DNA of 12,500 bases from Penaeus vannamei (Eukaryota > Arthropoda > Malacostraca > Decapoda > Penaeidae). Each line of letters starts with the position of its first letter. Position 1 is the first letter of the stretch. The notes under the pieces were generated by a model, which was not told the DNA's origin, did not search any database, and saw only the letters and a program-made list of their open reading frames with translations. Where the stretch lies: NCBI RefSeq assembly GCF_042767895.1, contig NC_091572.1, positions 24,121,786-24,134,285 on the forward strand, in the 5' to 3' direction. Made by a program: the position numbers and the translations under genes. This document shows positions 1-7,094 of the stretch, piece after piece.

Positions 1-103
1 AACACTGGACGACAAGAAAGTGAACACTGGACGACAAGAAAGTGAACACTGGACGACAAGAAAGTGAACACTGGACGACAAGAAAGTGAACACTGGACGA
101 CAA
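1..103. repeat. 22-bp minisatellite, about 4.7 copies, cut by the window edge
   Basis: Four identical 22-bp units start at 1, 23, 45 and 67. Each begins aacactggacgacaag and ends aaagtg. A fifth partial copy at 89-103 breaks off after aacactggacgacaa. The units are identical with no drift, so the array is either young or kept uniform. It continues beyond the left edge, so its true length is unknown. No long open frame is associated with it. I see no sign that it is the end of a larger element. Confidence 0.95.
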
Positions 104-243
104 TGAATATAATCAACAAAAAAAGTGTTTGAAGTGGAAATTTCTCAAAGCGTAACATTTCACGGTGAAAGTCCTAAACTCAACATTGAATCCCGGAAGT
201 AAACAATGGACGGATATGTGCGTTTACATACAGTACTATGGGT

Positions 244-434
244 CTCATTTTCCTTCTCTCCTCCCCTTTTCTCTCTCTCCTCTCTCCTCTTTTCTCTCCA
301 TTCCCTATTGTCTACTCACTTCTCTTCCTAATCTTCCTTTCCCTTTCTCCTCTCTCGTCACTCACCTGTCTCCTGTGCATGTCTTCTCTCTTCTATCTAT
401 CTTGTCTCTATTCTACTCCCTCATCTCTCCTCTC
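244..434 (+). repeat. Polypyrimidine (C/T) tract, non-coding
   Basis: About 190 bases made almost only of C and T on the + strand, mixing ctctcc, tttctc and ccctt words without a fixed unit. Overlapping open frames here encode only S/L/P/F-rich strings and run out of the tract without any domain. They are a by-product of scarce stop codons. The tract faces a purine tract of opposite polarity about 140 bp downstream. Confidence 0.85.
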
Positions 435-574
435 AAAGACGAAATAAAAGTACATGTATCTGCTAAACCCGCCGATGACGTAATCAAAAATTCGCAAAAA
501 AAAAAGAAAAGGAAAAAATGTTGGAAATCATTAAACTGCGGTCACGGATCTCGCCGAGTCCGTGTGTTAACCTT
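435..574. other. Unique island with a CRE/ATF-like motif at 475-484
   Basis: Short non-repetitive segment between a pyrimidine and a purine tract. It contains ATGACGTAAT at 475-484, a TGACGTAA-type bZIP (CREB/ATF-family) sequence. The identical 10-mer recurs at 1564 and 10031. An A-rich stretch with interspersed G lies at 486-518. No gene is seen. Regulatory function is inference only. Confidence 0.4.
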
Positions 575-833
575 GTGGAAGAAAATGAGGGAGGGTGATA
601 AAAGGTGAAGAGGTAAGGAGAGAAGGGAGTGAAAAAGCGATAAAGAGTGGGAGGAAGGGAGGGAAGACGGAAGGAAGGGGGGGAGGGAGGAAGGAAGAGA
701 GGGAGATGGAGGGAAAGTGCTGGACAGAGATAACGACAGGAAGGAAGGGAATGGGAGGGAGGAAGGAGGGAGATAGGGATGCTAGGAGGGAGTGAGGGAG
801 TGAGGGACATAGAGAGAGGGACAGGAAGACTAA
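575..833 (+). repeat. Polypurine (GGGA/GGAA) tract
   Basis: Nearly all A and G on the + strand, with many ggagg, ggaagg and gggag words in no strict register. It is the opposite polarity of the pyrimidine tract at 244-434. Frames on either strand give R/G/E/K-rich or S/L/P/F-rich strings and are not genes. After a short AT-rich gap at 836-885, purine-rich sequence resumes at about 894-950. Such tracts are known candidates for triplex DNA. Confidence 0.85.
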
Positions 834-939
834 AGAACGTAACAAAACAAAATAATATAACACAATAAAACGCATTTAGCGAATAAAAGACGGCGAGGCG
901 AGAAGAGGAAGGGAGAACGTGAGAGGAAAAGAAGAAAAA

Positions 940-1078
940 TGAAACGGTGTTATTTCGTGGCTGAGTCATGCAGCATGGCCATTGGCTGCACAACACTCGG
1001 AGCTCGGAGCCAGGGACCTCTTTACGATGCGCCCGCCCGGGAGGCAGCGCGGGGGGGTGGGGGGGGGGCGGCGGAGAA
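940..1078. promoter_or_regulatory. Candidate regulatory island: AP-1/NF-E2, CCAAT, dyad and GC-rich patch
   Basis: On the minus strand 960-969 reads ATGACTCAGC, which fits the NF-E2/antioxidant-response core RTGASNNNGC and contains an AP-1 site. At 978-986 lies GCCATTGGC, an inverted CCAAT box. TGCAGC (969-974) and GCTGCA (985-990) are inverted arms around a palindromic ATGGCCAT (975-982). Further right is CpG-containing GC-rich sequence with cgcccgcccggg at 1030-1041. The combination resembles a promoter-proximal patch. No adjoining gene is visible on either strand, so promoter status is inference. Confidence 0.35.
1051..1074 (+). other. G-run, possible G-quadruplex
   Basis: G7, T, G10, C, then short G pairs on the + strand. 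The two runs alone can supply four tracts of three G with short loops. This is the strongest of several G/C homopolymer sites in the window. G-quadruplex folding is inference from composition. Confidence 0.5.
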
Positions 1079-1123
1079 ACAGATACATTCAATATAGACA
1101 CGGGTTTACTGCATGTACACAAA

Positions 1124-1157
1124 TAAACACACACCCACACACAGATACACGCGCGCG

Positions 1158-1214
<57 letters not shown>

Positions 1215-1357
1215 GCACGCACATACACACGCACACACATACACACATACAGACGCACATGCACACACATACACATGTGCACACACACACACGCACACAT
1301 ACACACATGCACACACTCACATACACACAGACACATTTACACTTACACACACACACG
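1124..1357 (+). repeat. (CA)n compound microsatellite
   Basis: Dominated by CA repeats with GC, AT and AG interruptions. The pure (CA)n core is 1166-1212 (47 bp). It is preceded by alternating GCGCGC/CACGCG at 1149-1166 and followed by degenerate cacacatacacac words. Both strands give low-complexity open frames (HTHTHT and CVCVCV) that are not genes. From 1145 to 1251 purine and pyrimidine alternate without a break. Confidence 0.95.
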
Positions 1358-1460
1358 TGAGAATATATAAAAATCCAGACCCACAACGGAAGACCTAATC
1401 AGAGATCTCCACTTAAGAATAAGATAAAGATATAAGGAAAAAAATAGAATAAAGACCCAA

Positions 1461-1490
1461 CCCCCCCCCAAAAAAAAAAAAAAAAAAAAA
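1461..1490 (+). repeat. C9-A21 homopolymer junction
   Basis: Nine C followed directly by twenty-one A, then T. The same poly-C to poly-A arrangement occurs at 4246-4271 and, on the other strand, at 4723-4748. It could be a slippage-expanded pair of homopolymers or the tail of a retroposed sequence. I found no convincing body or target-site duplication here. Confidence 0.85.
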
Positions 1491-1696
1491 TCCCAAAGGG
1501 TAAGATGCACGGTGGGAAACAGAGAGGAAAATGGAGAGGAAAGCATGCAGAGATAATGCGCTAATGACGTAATGAGTCCGAAATTGCATGACAGCGTTTG
1601 GCGAAATTGGTGGCTGCCTTTTCTGTGATTTCCGCTAAACAGAGCAGGAGGTGGACCTCTTCGCCGGGAAGGAAGGTGACTGGGTTTTGTTTTTTA
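1491..1696. other. Unique island with CRE/ATF-like motif at 1564-1573
   Basis: Non-repetitive sequence of about 200 bp. ATGACGTAAT lies at 1564-1573. Just downstream tttggcgaaattgg (about 1598-1611) resembles a weak E2F-like word. No open frame of note and no RNA gene seen. Confidence 0.35.
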
Positions 1697-1933
1697 ACTT
1701 TGGCACGTTTATTGAGACCAAAATTACATCTTAGACTTTGGCATGTTTATTGAGACCAAAATTACATCTTAGACTTTGGCACGTTTACTGAGACCAAATT
1801 TACATTTCCTTTGACTCTGACACGTTTATCGTTTATCGAGACCAAAAATACATCTTTAACTTTGATTTATTGAGACAAAAATCACATTTCCTTCAACGTT
1901 GGCACGTTTATTGAGACCAAAATTACACCTCGG
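1697..1933 (+). repeat. 38-bp minisatellite, six copies, progressively diverged
   Basis: The unit starts actttggcacgttta, continues ttgagaccaaaattacat and ends cttag. Copies start at about 1697, 1735, 1773, 1814, 1859 and 1896. The first two are exactly 38 bp and differ by one base (cacg versus catg). Copies 3-5 carry substitutions and changes of length: copy 4 has an internal duplication of gtttatc and copy 5 lacks ggcacg. Copy 6 is again close to the first. Non-coding. Confidence 0.9.
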
Positions 1934-2069
1934 AGGGATGAGGAAGCTTAGGTCATCCTCGCCCCTAAAAAGGAGGTGAAGCTTTATACGTAGGCGTCTG
2001 TTTGTTTAATCTGGTTGTTTGGTTGATCTGCGAATGGGTGGGAAACTAAGGCTGTGTGTTGGGCGTTTG

Positions 2070-2327
2070 TTTCTTATTCCTCTTTCTCCTTTTCTGTCTT
2101 TTTCATTTTCTTTCATTCTCTTTCTCCTTCTACCTCCTTTTCTGTATTTTCATTTCCTTTCATTCTCCTTCTCCTTCTCCCTCCCTTTCCTTTCATTCTT
2201 TTTCTCCTTCTCCCTCTTTTCATTTTATTTCTTATTTCTCTTTCTCCATTTCTTCTTCTTCCTCATCCTCTTCCTCTCTCTTTCTTTTTCTTTTCCTTCC
2301 CTCCTTCGATCCATACTCACCCTCCTA
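2070..2327 (+). repeat. T-rich polypyrimidine tract
   Basis: About 260 bp of ttctcc, tttcatt and ctccctt words, with repeated phrases such as ctttctccttctccctc and tttcattctc. It is a degenerate slippage-type array. The overlapping frames here encode F/S/L-rich strings that run straight on into the (CT)n array and are not genes. A short unique spacer follows at 2328-2441. Confidence 0.85.
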
Positions 2328-2441
2328 ATACAAACAAACCAACCTACAGTCCAGCACAAGCTACAGACACAACACCCCGCGTCACAGATGCTGCCTCGAA
2401 CACAAAATCACCCTCTGAAAAAATGTTCGAAATCGCTCGCG

Positions 2442-2528
2442 CTCTCTCTCTCTCTCCTCTCTTTCTCTCTTTCTCTCTCACTCCCCCTCCCTCTTTCTCA
2501 CTCTCTCACTCCCCCTCCATCTCTCCCT

Positions 2529-2592
<64 letters not shown>

Positions 2593-2616
2593 CTCTCCCT
2601 CTCTCTCCTTCCCCCC

Positions 2617-2707
<91 letters not shown>
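2442..2707 (+). repeat. (CT)n microsatellite, two long pure cores
   Basis: Pure (CT)n runs at 2538-2589 (about 26 units) and 2625-2707 (about 41 units), separated by a short CCCTCTCC/poly-C interruption, with impure CT on the left. The minus strand reads as RERERE frames and the plus strand as SLSLSL frames, neither coding. Homopurine-homopyrimidine mirror repeats of this length are classical H-DNA candidates. Confidence 0.97.
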
Positions 2708-2712
<5 letters not shown>

Positions 2713-2865
2713 CCCGATCTCGGCTTCGGCTCCATAAAATCCTCGTCACTTAGCTGTTCCCCAGTGTCACAATGCCATTCCCAGAACGCCGAAGTATAAT
2801 GATTACAGACACTCGGACACCAATCATTAAGTTCCTATACAGTTACTAGCTCGTACTCTTTTGTT
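2708..2865. other. Unique spacer between (CT)n and purine tract
   Basis: About 160 bp of ordinary composition with no open frame worth reporting and no RNA gene seen. It separates a pyrimidine tract from a purine tract on the same strand, as does the segment at 435-574. Confidence 0.4.
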
Positions 2866-2870
2866 GGTAG

Positions 2871-3060
2871 TGAGGGAGGAAAAGGAGGAAAAAGAGGGAG
2901 AGGAGAGGGAGAGGAAAGGGAGGGAGGGAGAGATGGAGAGGTAATAGGAAGTAGGAGGAGAGAGGAGGGAGGAAGGACAGAAGAGGACAGACAGACAGAC
3001 AGACATAGAGAGAGAGAGAGACCGACGAACAGACAGACATCCAGACCGAGAGAACAAGAT
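2871..3060 (+). repeat. Polypurine tract grading into (CAGA)n
   Basis: A/G-rich from 2871 with gaggga and ggaaa words. A (GACA)n run follows at about 2987-3005, then (GA)n at 3007-3020, then degenerate cagacagaca to about 3060. Minus-strand frames give S/L/P-rich strings. No gene. Confidence 0.85.
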
Positions 3061-3905
3061 GCACAGACACTGATCAGCTGACCCTCACTAAACAAAAGAA
3101 TAGTACACCGAGACGAAAGAAAGCAGAAAGGGAAAAAAAACAGATGACTCATCTCATTCTGACCACAGCAAGTTGGCATACCATCAGTCTCGCCAGCACT
3201 CTGTCATCACAACCGGTACTAGGGGCCTATTACTTCCCACTTAAACCCATCGTGAAGTACCTCTAACTGTCTTTTTCTCCGGATATTTTGCAACGCTTAC
3301 CCCTATATACAGGAAAATTACACGACTGCACCGAACCAGTCTTAATGTTCCTTGGTCACTGGGTTGACACGGCACGCCTCCATATGGCGGAGCGCTGCGG
3401 GCCAAACTCATTTTATAACGGTGAATTAATGATCGCAGGAACAGTATTTTTTATGTACAAGGGACGACAAACTACTGACTGACTGAACTACTTAGCTAAA
3501 CTAACGAAGAAAAAGAGAGAAAAAAGTTCTGACGAAAACGAAAATAAAGAAAAGGGTTAAATTCTTTCTCTTCGTAGAGAAGAAAAAATGGATATATCAA
3601 AATATTTTTAAAAATAGATAATAAAAACATATTTCGACACCAGCGGTTACAAACAGCACGAGAGGCTCGCATTTCATTTTTGTTATCATCATTTCGCAAA
3701 TTCTGACGTGGAAGCGAGTGCATATTTCCCCTCCCAGGACGCATTCGTTTCTTCGCGTCTATTAAATCGTGACGCGGAAATGACGACGGACTAAATTCAG
3801 AGGAAAAGTGAATGGTTTCTTTGCCAATGGCGGCCAAATCTCCCTTTCTAATTACGACTAAGGATTTTTTTCTTTCTCAAGACGAAATATCCATCTGGGC
3901 CAAAG
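3061..3905. other. Unique sequence without a supported gene
   Basis: About 845 bp of balanced composition. It holds two modest open frames. One is 3288-3482 on the + strand (64 codons, ordinary amino-acid composition, ending KGRQTTD). The other is 3496-3837 on the minus strand (113 codons). Neither shows a recognisable domain, signal peptide or promoter, and both could arise by chance. An ATGACTCA motif lies at 3144. TTTGCCAATGGCGG at 3820-3833 recurs at 11805-11818. The 64-codon frame is the less repeat-like of the two and could be a remnant of a dispersed repeat. Confidence 0.4.
3144..3151 (+). promoter_or_regulatory. AP-1-type motif ATGACTCA
   Basis: Contains TGACTCA, the AP-1 (Fos/Jun, bZIP) consensus, in the context gATGACTCAt. 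It is one of six occurrences in the window. Binding is not shown. Confidence 0.3.
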
Positions 3906-3909
3906 TGGA

Positions 3910-3988
3910 CTTAAAGAAAAAAAAAGAAAAAAAATAGTAAGGAAGGAAGGAAGAGAGAAAGAAAAAGAAAGAAGAAAAGAAAAAAAGG
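3910..3988 (+). repeat. Short A/G-rich tract
   Basis: Runs of A broken by G, including ggaaggaaggaag near 3940-3955 and agaaagaaaaag after it. Degenerate purine microsatellite, non-coding. Confidence 0.7.
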
Positions 3989-4245
3989 CAAAATGGAGTC
4001 ATGCGCGATTACGTATCCCGCAAAAATGGCAAGACTTCTGTGGGATGTAAACTTCTGCTGAGGTTCTGAGACTGGTGGAATTAGTCAATCAGCTGTTTAC
4101 GGCCTGCACTCTATCGTTAAAAAAAGACTTATTGGTACGATGTTCGATTGACATATTGTAATTACCATCGCCTTTATCACTGTCACTATATAAACCCTAT
4201 TTTTCAAAACATATAAAAAAAAATCCAAATACCAAAATAAAATCT
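3989..4245. other. Unique AT-leaning segment
   Basis: No gene seen. A TATA-like TATATAAA sits at 4187-4194, but no initiator-like sequence lies at the expected distance downstream, where the sequence is poly-A. I treat it as chance. Confidence 0.3.
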
Positions 4246-4271
4246 CCCCCCCCCCAAAAAAAAAAAAAAAA
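4246..4271 (+). repeat. C10-A16 homopolymer block, left arm of an inverted pair
   Basis: Ten C (4246-4255) followed by sixteen A (4256-4271), then T. Its exact reverse complement, T16G10, is at 4723-4748. The two form a perfect 26-bp inverted repeat with 451 bp between the arms. Sequence outside the homopolymers does not match between the arms. Confidence 0.9.
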
Positions 4272-4722
4272 TCTATCATACTTTATGCGCTTTCTCCTTA
4301 CCATAGACGAAACAAACCAACTCTTCAAACGCAAAAATAAACCAAAGACATACAATGGAATTGCATGCAAAGGGGCGCAGCGAAGAAACACGGGAATGAC
4401 AACACAACAAAGGACTTCCAGGCGTGACCGATGCAGCGAGGACGCCACTGACTGTGCAAGGAGTCTGTCGCACCTCAGACAAACAAAACCCGACCTTTTC
4501 TTATTTTGTTAGTGTTCTTAAATTGGCGTTGGTGTGTTTGTGGTTTGGTTTGACCTTTTTATTTTTAGGTTTCTTGAGGCTAGTTTGGGTGACCTTTAAA
4601 GGTTATTGTCCTTACTGGTATGGTTGATTTTTTTTAGGGTTGCTGACCACCCTAAGCTTTAGATGACCTTTAAGGGTTTGAGTTATAGTTAGCTAACGTT
4701 TCTAAAAAAAACTACGTGACCA
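4272..4722. other. Segment enclosed by the C10A16 / T16G10 arms
   Basis: Non-repetitive left half. A 75-codon frame (4285-4512, +) here has no recognisable domain and is overlapped by another frame, so it is not called. The right half, from about 4500, is rich in T and G on the + strand and contains the first TGACCTT motifs. No transposase or tRNA-like head is seen. Confidence 0.35.
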
Positions 4723-4870
4723 TTTTTTTTTTTTTTTTGGGGGGGGGGTGAAGTGACCTTCCGTGGATTTAAATTGGCCTTCGTGAGACTGATCCGCAAG
4801 TTTGTTGAGCGCCTTAGACTTCATAAACCTTCTGCTGGGTTGTTGACCTTCCTTGGCTTGAGCTGACCTT
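4551..4870 (+). promoter_or_regulatory. Cluster of six TGACCTT motifs (nuclear-receptor half-sites or decayed tandem repeat)
   Basis: TGACCTT occurs at 4551, 4590, 4664, 4754, 4844 and 4864. Related words occur between them: TGACC at 4644 and 4717, TGGCCTT at 4775 and AACCTTCT near 4827. On the minus strand this is AAGGTCA, the half-site bound by monomeric orphan receptors of the FTZ-F1, ERR and NR4A type. Many intervals are near 17-21 bp or about twice that, and the last two copies share tgaccttcc and an intervening cttgagc. The cluster may therefore be a heavily decayed minisatellite rather than an enhancer. Confidence 0.45.
4723..4748 (-). repeat. T16-G10 homopolymer block, right arm of the inverted pair
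   Basis: Sixteen T (4723-4738) then ten G (4739-4748). Read on the minus strand it is C10A16, identical in both lengths to 4246-4271. Flanks differ (cca before, tgaagtgacc after), and no target-site duplication links the two arms. Confidence 0.9.
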
Positions 4871-4959
4871 CCTAACGGCGTTGTTCTTCTCAACATTTGC
4901 AACGATACCAGCCAGCACCTGAGGGATGGTGACAGCATGATACCCTGTGTTCCCTCACC

Positions 4960-5530
4960 ACACATCCCCTAACCCCACCCACATTCCTTTTTCTACTCTA
5001 TCACCCACACTCCTGTATCTCTAATTATCTACTCTATCTCCACCCACCCCTAACCCGCCCATTTCCTTCCTAGACATGCCCTCCCCCCCCCCCAACCCCC
5101 TGCTCCTATATCCCTTTTCCCGTACCTCCCTCCCCTCTCCACCCTTTTTCCTCTCCCATTCTCCTTCCATCTATCCCCCATCCTCCGCCACCCATCCTCA
5201 GCAACCTCCCTCGTCCTCCTCCACCCACCTACACCATCCTCCGCCGATCCTTCTGCTATCCTTCCTCCACCTTCCACCCTCCACTCAACTCCCTCCACCC
5301 ACCTTCCTTTCCCCTTCCACCGTGATACATCAGCCACTCTTCATCCACCTTCCGCTCGGTCATTTCAGACACCCATCTACCCATCCACTCAACCTTCACC
5401 CTCTGCCTTCCACCACCCAACCCCCACCACCTAATCCAACCCACCGTCAACTCCACCACCCAATCTAACCCACAGTCTACCCCCACCACCCAATCCAAAC
5501 CACCCTCTACCCCCCCCCCCCCCACTCAAC
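4960..5530 (+). repeat. C-rich (CCACC/CCTCC) low-complexity region
   Basis: More than 500 bp rich in ccaccc, cctcc and cctac words with very few G on the + strand. It includes poly-C runs at about 5084-5093 and 5511-5523. A pair of ctactctatc words (about 4994 and 5028) shows local duplication. Open frames are P/S/T/H-rich on + and G/W/E/R-rich on minus and are not genes. Confidence 0.85.
5424..5513 (+). repeat. 30-bp minisatellite, three copies
   Basis: Units begin ccaccac at 5424, 5453 and 5483 and continue with yaatcyaa, then a cccacc/accac block, then a variable ctac or caac end. Spacing is 29 and 30 bp. It ends in a poly-C run at 5511-5523. Embedded in the broader C-rich region. Confidence 0.75.
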
Positions 5531-5985
5531 CCTCAACCGACCCGACCCGAAGAGAGGCTGTGAGTCTGTAGCCCGAGAGAGTCTCATGGCGCGGGTTTGA
5601 GCCTTGAACCCCGCTTTGAACCCTCTTTACCTTCGCGTGAAAGCCCAGCAATTACTCCCCACCCCACCCCCCTTTCCCCCACCTCGTCATAATAACGCTG
5701 ATCCCTACTACACAGAGGTCAAAGGAGGTCAAAAGGAGGCCGCTGACATTTAGCTCCACCCTCTCCCCCCCCCCCCTCGCGAAGTTAAACGGCGAGCACA
5801 ACCCAAAACTCAAAATGGCTTCGCTCAAGAAATGAGGGGAAAAAATGAGGTGGGGTGGAGAGTAGGGGGTAGGGATGGAGGGGGCCGGGGGGGGGGGTGC
5901 ACAATGACAATACAGTCTCTTGGCATTCATAAAGTCACGCTCCTTGATGCCGGCACCTTAACCCTGCCTGGCACGCACTCTTTTT
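5531..5985. other. GC-rich unique segment with poly-C/poly-G runs
   Basis: No supported gene. A stretch at 5550-5640 contains ggtttgagcc-like words that faintly recall a tRNA B-box, but A-box spacing and clover-leaf arms are missing. Poly-C lies at about 5767-5777 and poly-G at about 5887-5897. The DR4 repeat lies at 5716-5731. From 5832 the + strand is G-rich. Confidence 0.4.
5716..5731 (+). promoter_or_regulatory. Perfect DR4 direct repeat AGGTCA-N4-AGGTCA
   Basis: AGGTCA at 5716-5721 and again at 5726-5731, with spacer aagg. The repeating block is really 10 bp (gaggtcaaag), about one helical turn. DR4 is a recognised layout for heterodimeric nuclear receptors with an RXR-type partner (USP in arthropods). 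No gene start is visible nearby, so function is inference. Confidence 0.45.
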
Positions 5986-6306
5986 CCTGTGGCACCCATT
6001 CGTATTGTCTTTTTCCTTTTCTTTTCTTGTTCTCTCTCTTTTCCTTCTTCTCCAGTTTGTTTTATTTTTCTTATCCATATTCTAATATATTTTCTTTTTC
6101 TTTCCACTTTCCATCCTTTTTTTCCTTTCTTTCTTTCTTCCTTTTACTTTTTAATTTTCATCTTTTGCAGCTTTTTCTATCTTATTATGCTTTTTTTCTT
6201 CTTTTATTGTATATATCTACTACTTTCTACCATTACTTTATCTTCTGTACATCCTTTTCCACTTCTTCACCTTTTCCATTTATTTTTCTCCCTTGCAACA
6301 TTTTTC

Positions 6307-6447
6307 CTTTCTCCCCTTCTCCCTCTACGCTGTTTTCTGATTTCCCCCTTCTCCCTTTGTCTATATCTTCCTTCTTCATTTTCCCTTTCTCCCCTTCTCT
6401 CCCTACGCCATTTTGTTTTTTTTCAGTTCTCCCATTCTCTATATCCT
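6307..6447 (+). repeat. 78-bp degenerate tandem duplication
   Basis: ctttctccccttct occurs at 6307-6320 and 6385-6398. Both are followed by tccctacgc/ctctacgc, then t-rich sequence, then ctctatatc or tctatatc. This marks a tandem duplication of about 78 bp inside the pyrimidine tract. Confidence 0.6.
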
Positions 6448-6668
6448 TTTCATTGTTTCTATGATCTGCCCTTTTGTTGCTTATCCACCCCGCCTCTTTC
6501 GTCTGCTTTCACTCATGCCCACCATTTCTTTCATCCACATCCTTCTGCCTCCACCAACGTCCATTTTCCTCTTCCATATTTCTCCACTCTTAACTCTACT
6601 TTCCATAATCCTTCACTTTGCTCTCGTCTCTTCCACTTTCTCTTCACTTTTGCTCCTACCTTTTCACC

Positions 6669-6900
6669 TCTCCCTTCCACATTACCTTATCTCCATATCC
6701 ACCTCCACCCATGCCCGCCCACCTCCTCTCCCTTCCACACTCCCATATCTCCACCTCCACCCGTGCTCATTACCTCTCCCTTCCATTTTCCTTCCCTTCC
6801 TCTTCTACCTCCACCTCTCACTCATGGCCACTCATCTCTCCCTTCCCCTTTCCCTCCTCTCCTCTTCCACTTCTACCATCCATATTACTCCATTTCCACG
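6669..6900 (+). repeat. Degenerate 50-60-bp repeat in pyrimidine tract
   Basis: ctcccttccac/ctcccttcca-type starts recur at about 6669, 6728, 6775 and 6838. Each is followed by a t-rich part and then ccacctccaccc or similar. Copies are strongly diverged, so period and boundaries are approximate. Confidence 0.5.
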
Positions 6901-7094
6901 GACTAATCCCTCCTTTCCACCTCCACCTCCGCCCATACCCACTTGCCGCTCCCCCCCCCCCCCCAACAACCTCCTGCACCTGCACTTCCACTCAGCGCTC
7001 CCCGGGGTCACCTCCCCCCTCCCCCCTCGCCTCACCTTCCCCGGGGAAAACTAAACAGGGTCCCGAGTTTCTCTTCCTTTTTGTTTCCTGCGTT

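Larger units (their letters stand above)
5990..7040 (+). repeat. 1-kb strand-asymmetric pyrimidine-rich tract, nearly G-free
   Basis: From 6001 to 6960 I count only about 43 G in 960 bases on the + strand. The left half (5990-6480) is TTTC/TTCC-rich. The right half (6480-7040) shifts to CCACC/CTCC words and ends near a C14 run at 6951-6964. Long frames of about 300, 210 and 190 codons overlap across the + frames because TAA, TAG and TGA are rare. Their products are F/L/S/P-rich with no domain, so I reject them as genes. Confidence 0.85.

Noticed and set aside
1..103. CRISPR-like array
   Set aside because: The units are contiguous 22-bp tandem repeats with no unique spacers.
484..1386. 300-codon minus-strand frame
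   Set aside because: It joins CVCVCV from (CA)n with S/P/L/F-rich sequence from a purine tract, so it is a composite of low-complexity DNA and not a cysteine-rich protein.
2019..2753. Frames of 227-244 codons over the (CT)n region
   Set aside because: S/L/F/P repeats from a microsatellite, open in several frames at once.
3288..3482. 64-codon + strand gene
   Set aside because: Composition is ordinary, but there is no recognised domain, splice context or promoter, and the length is within chance. It is noted within the unique-sequence feature.
4187..4194. TATA box
   Set aside because: The expected start position falls in poly-A with no initiator and no downstream gene.
5550..5640. tRNA or tRNA-derived SINE head
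   Set aside because: A B-box-like ggtttgagcc exists, but the A-box-like word is too close (about 24 bp) and no clover-leaf arms can be drawn.
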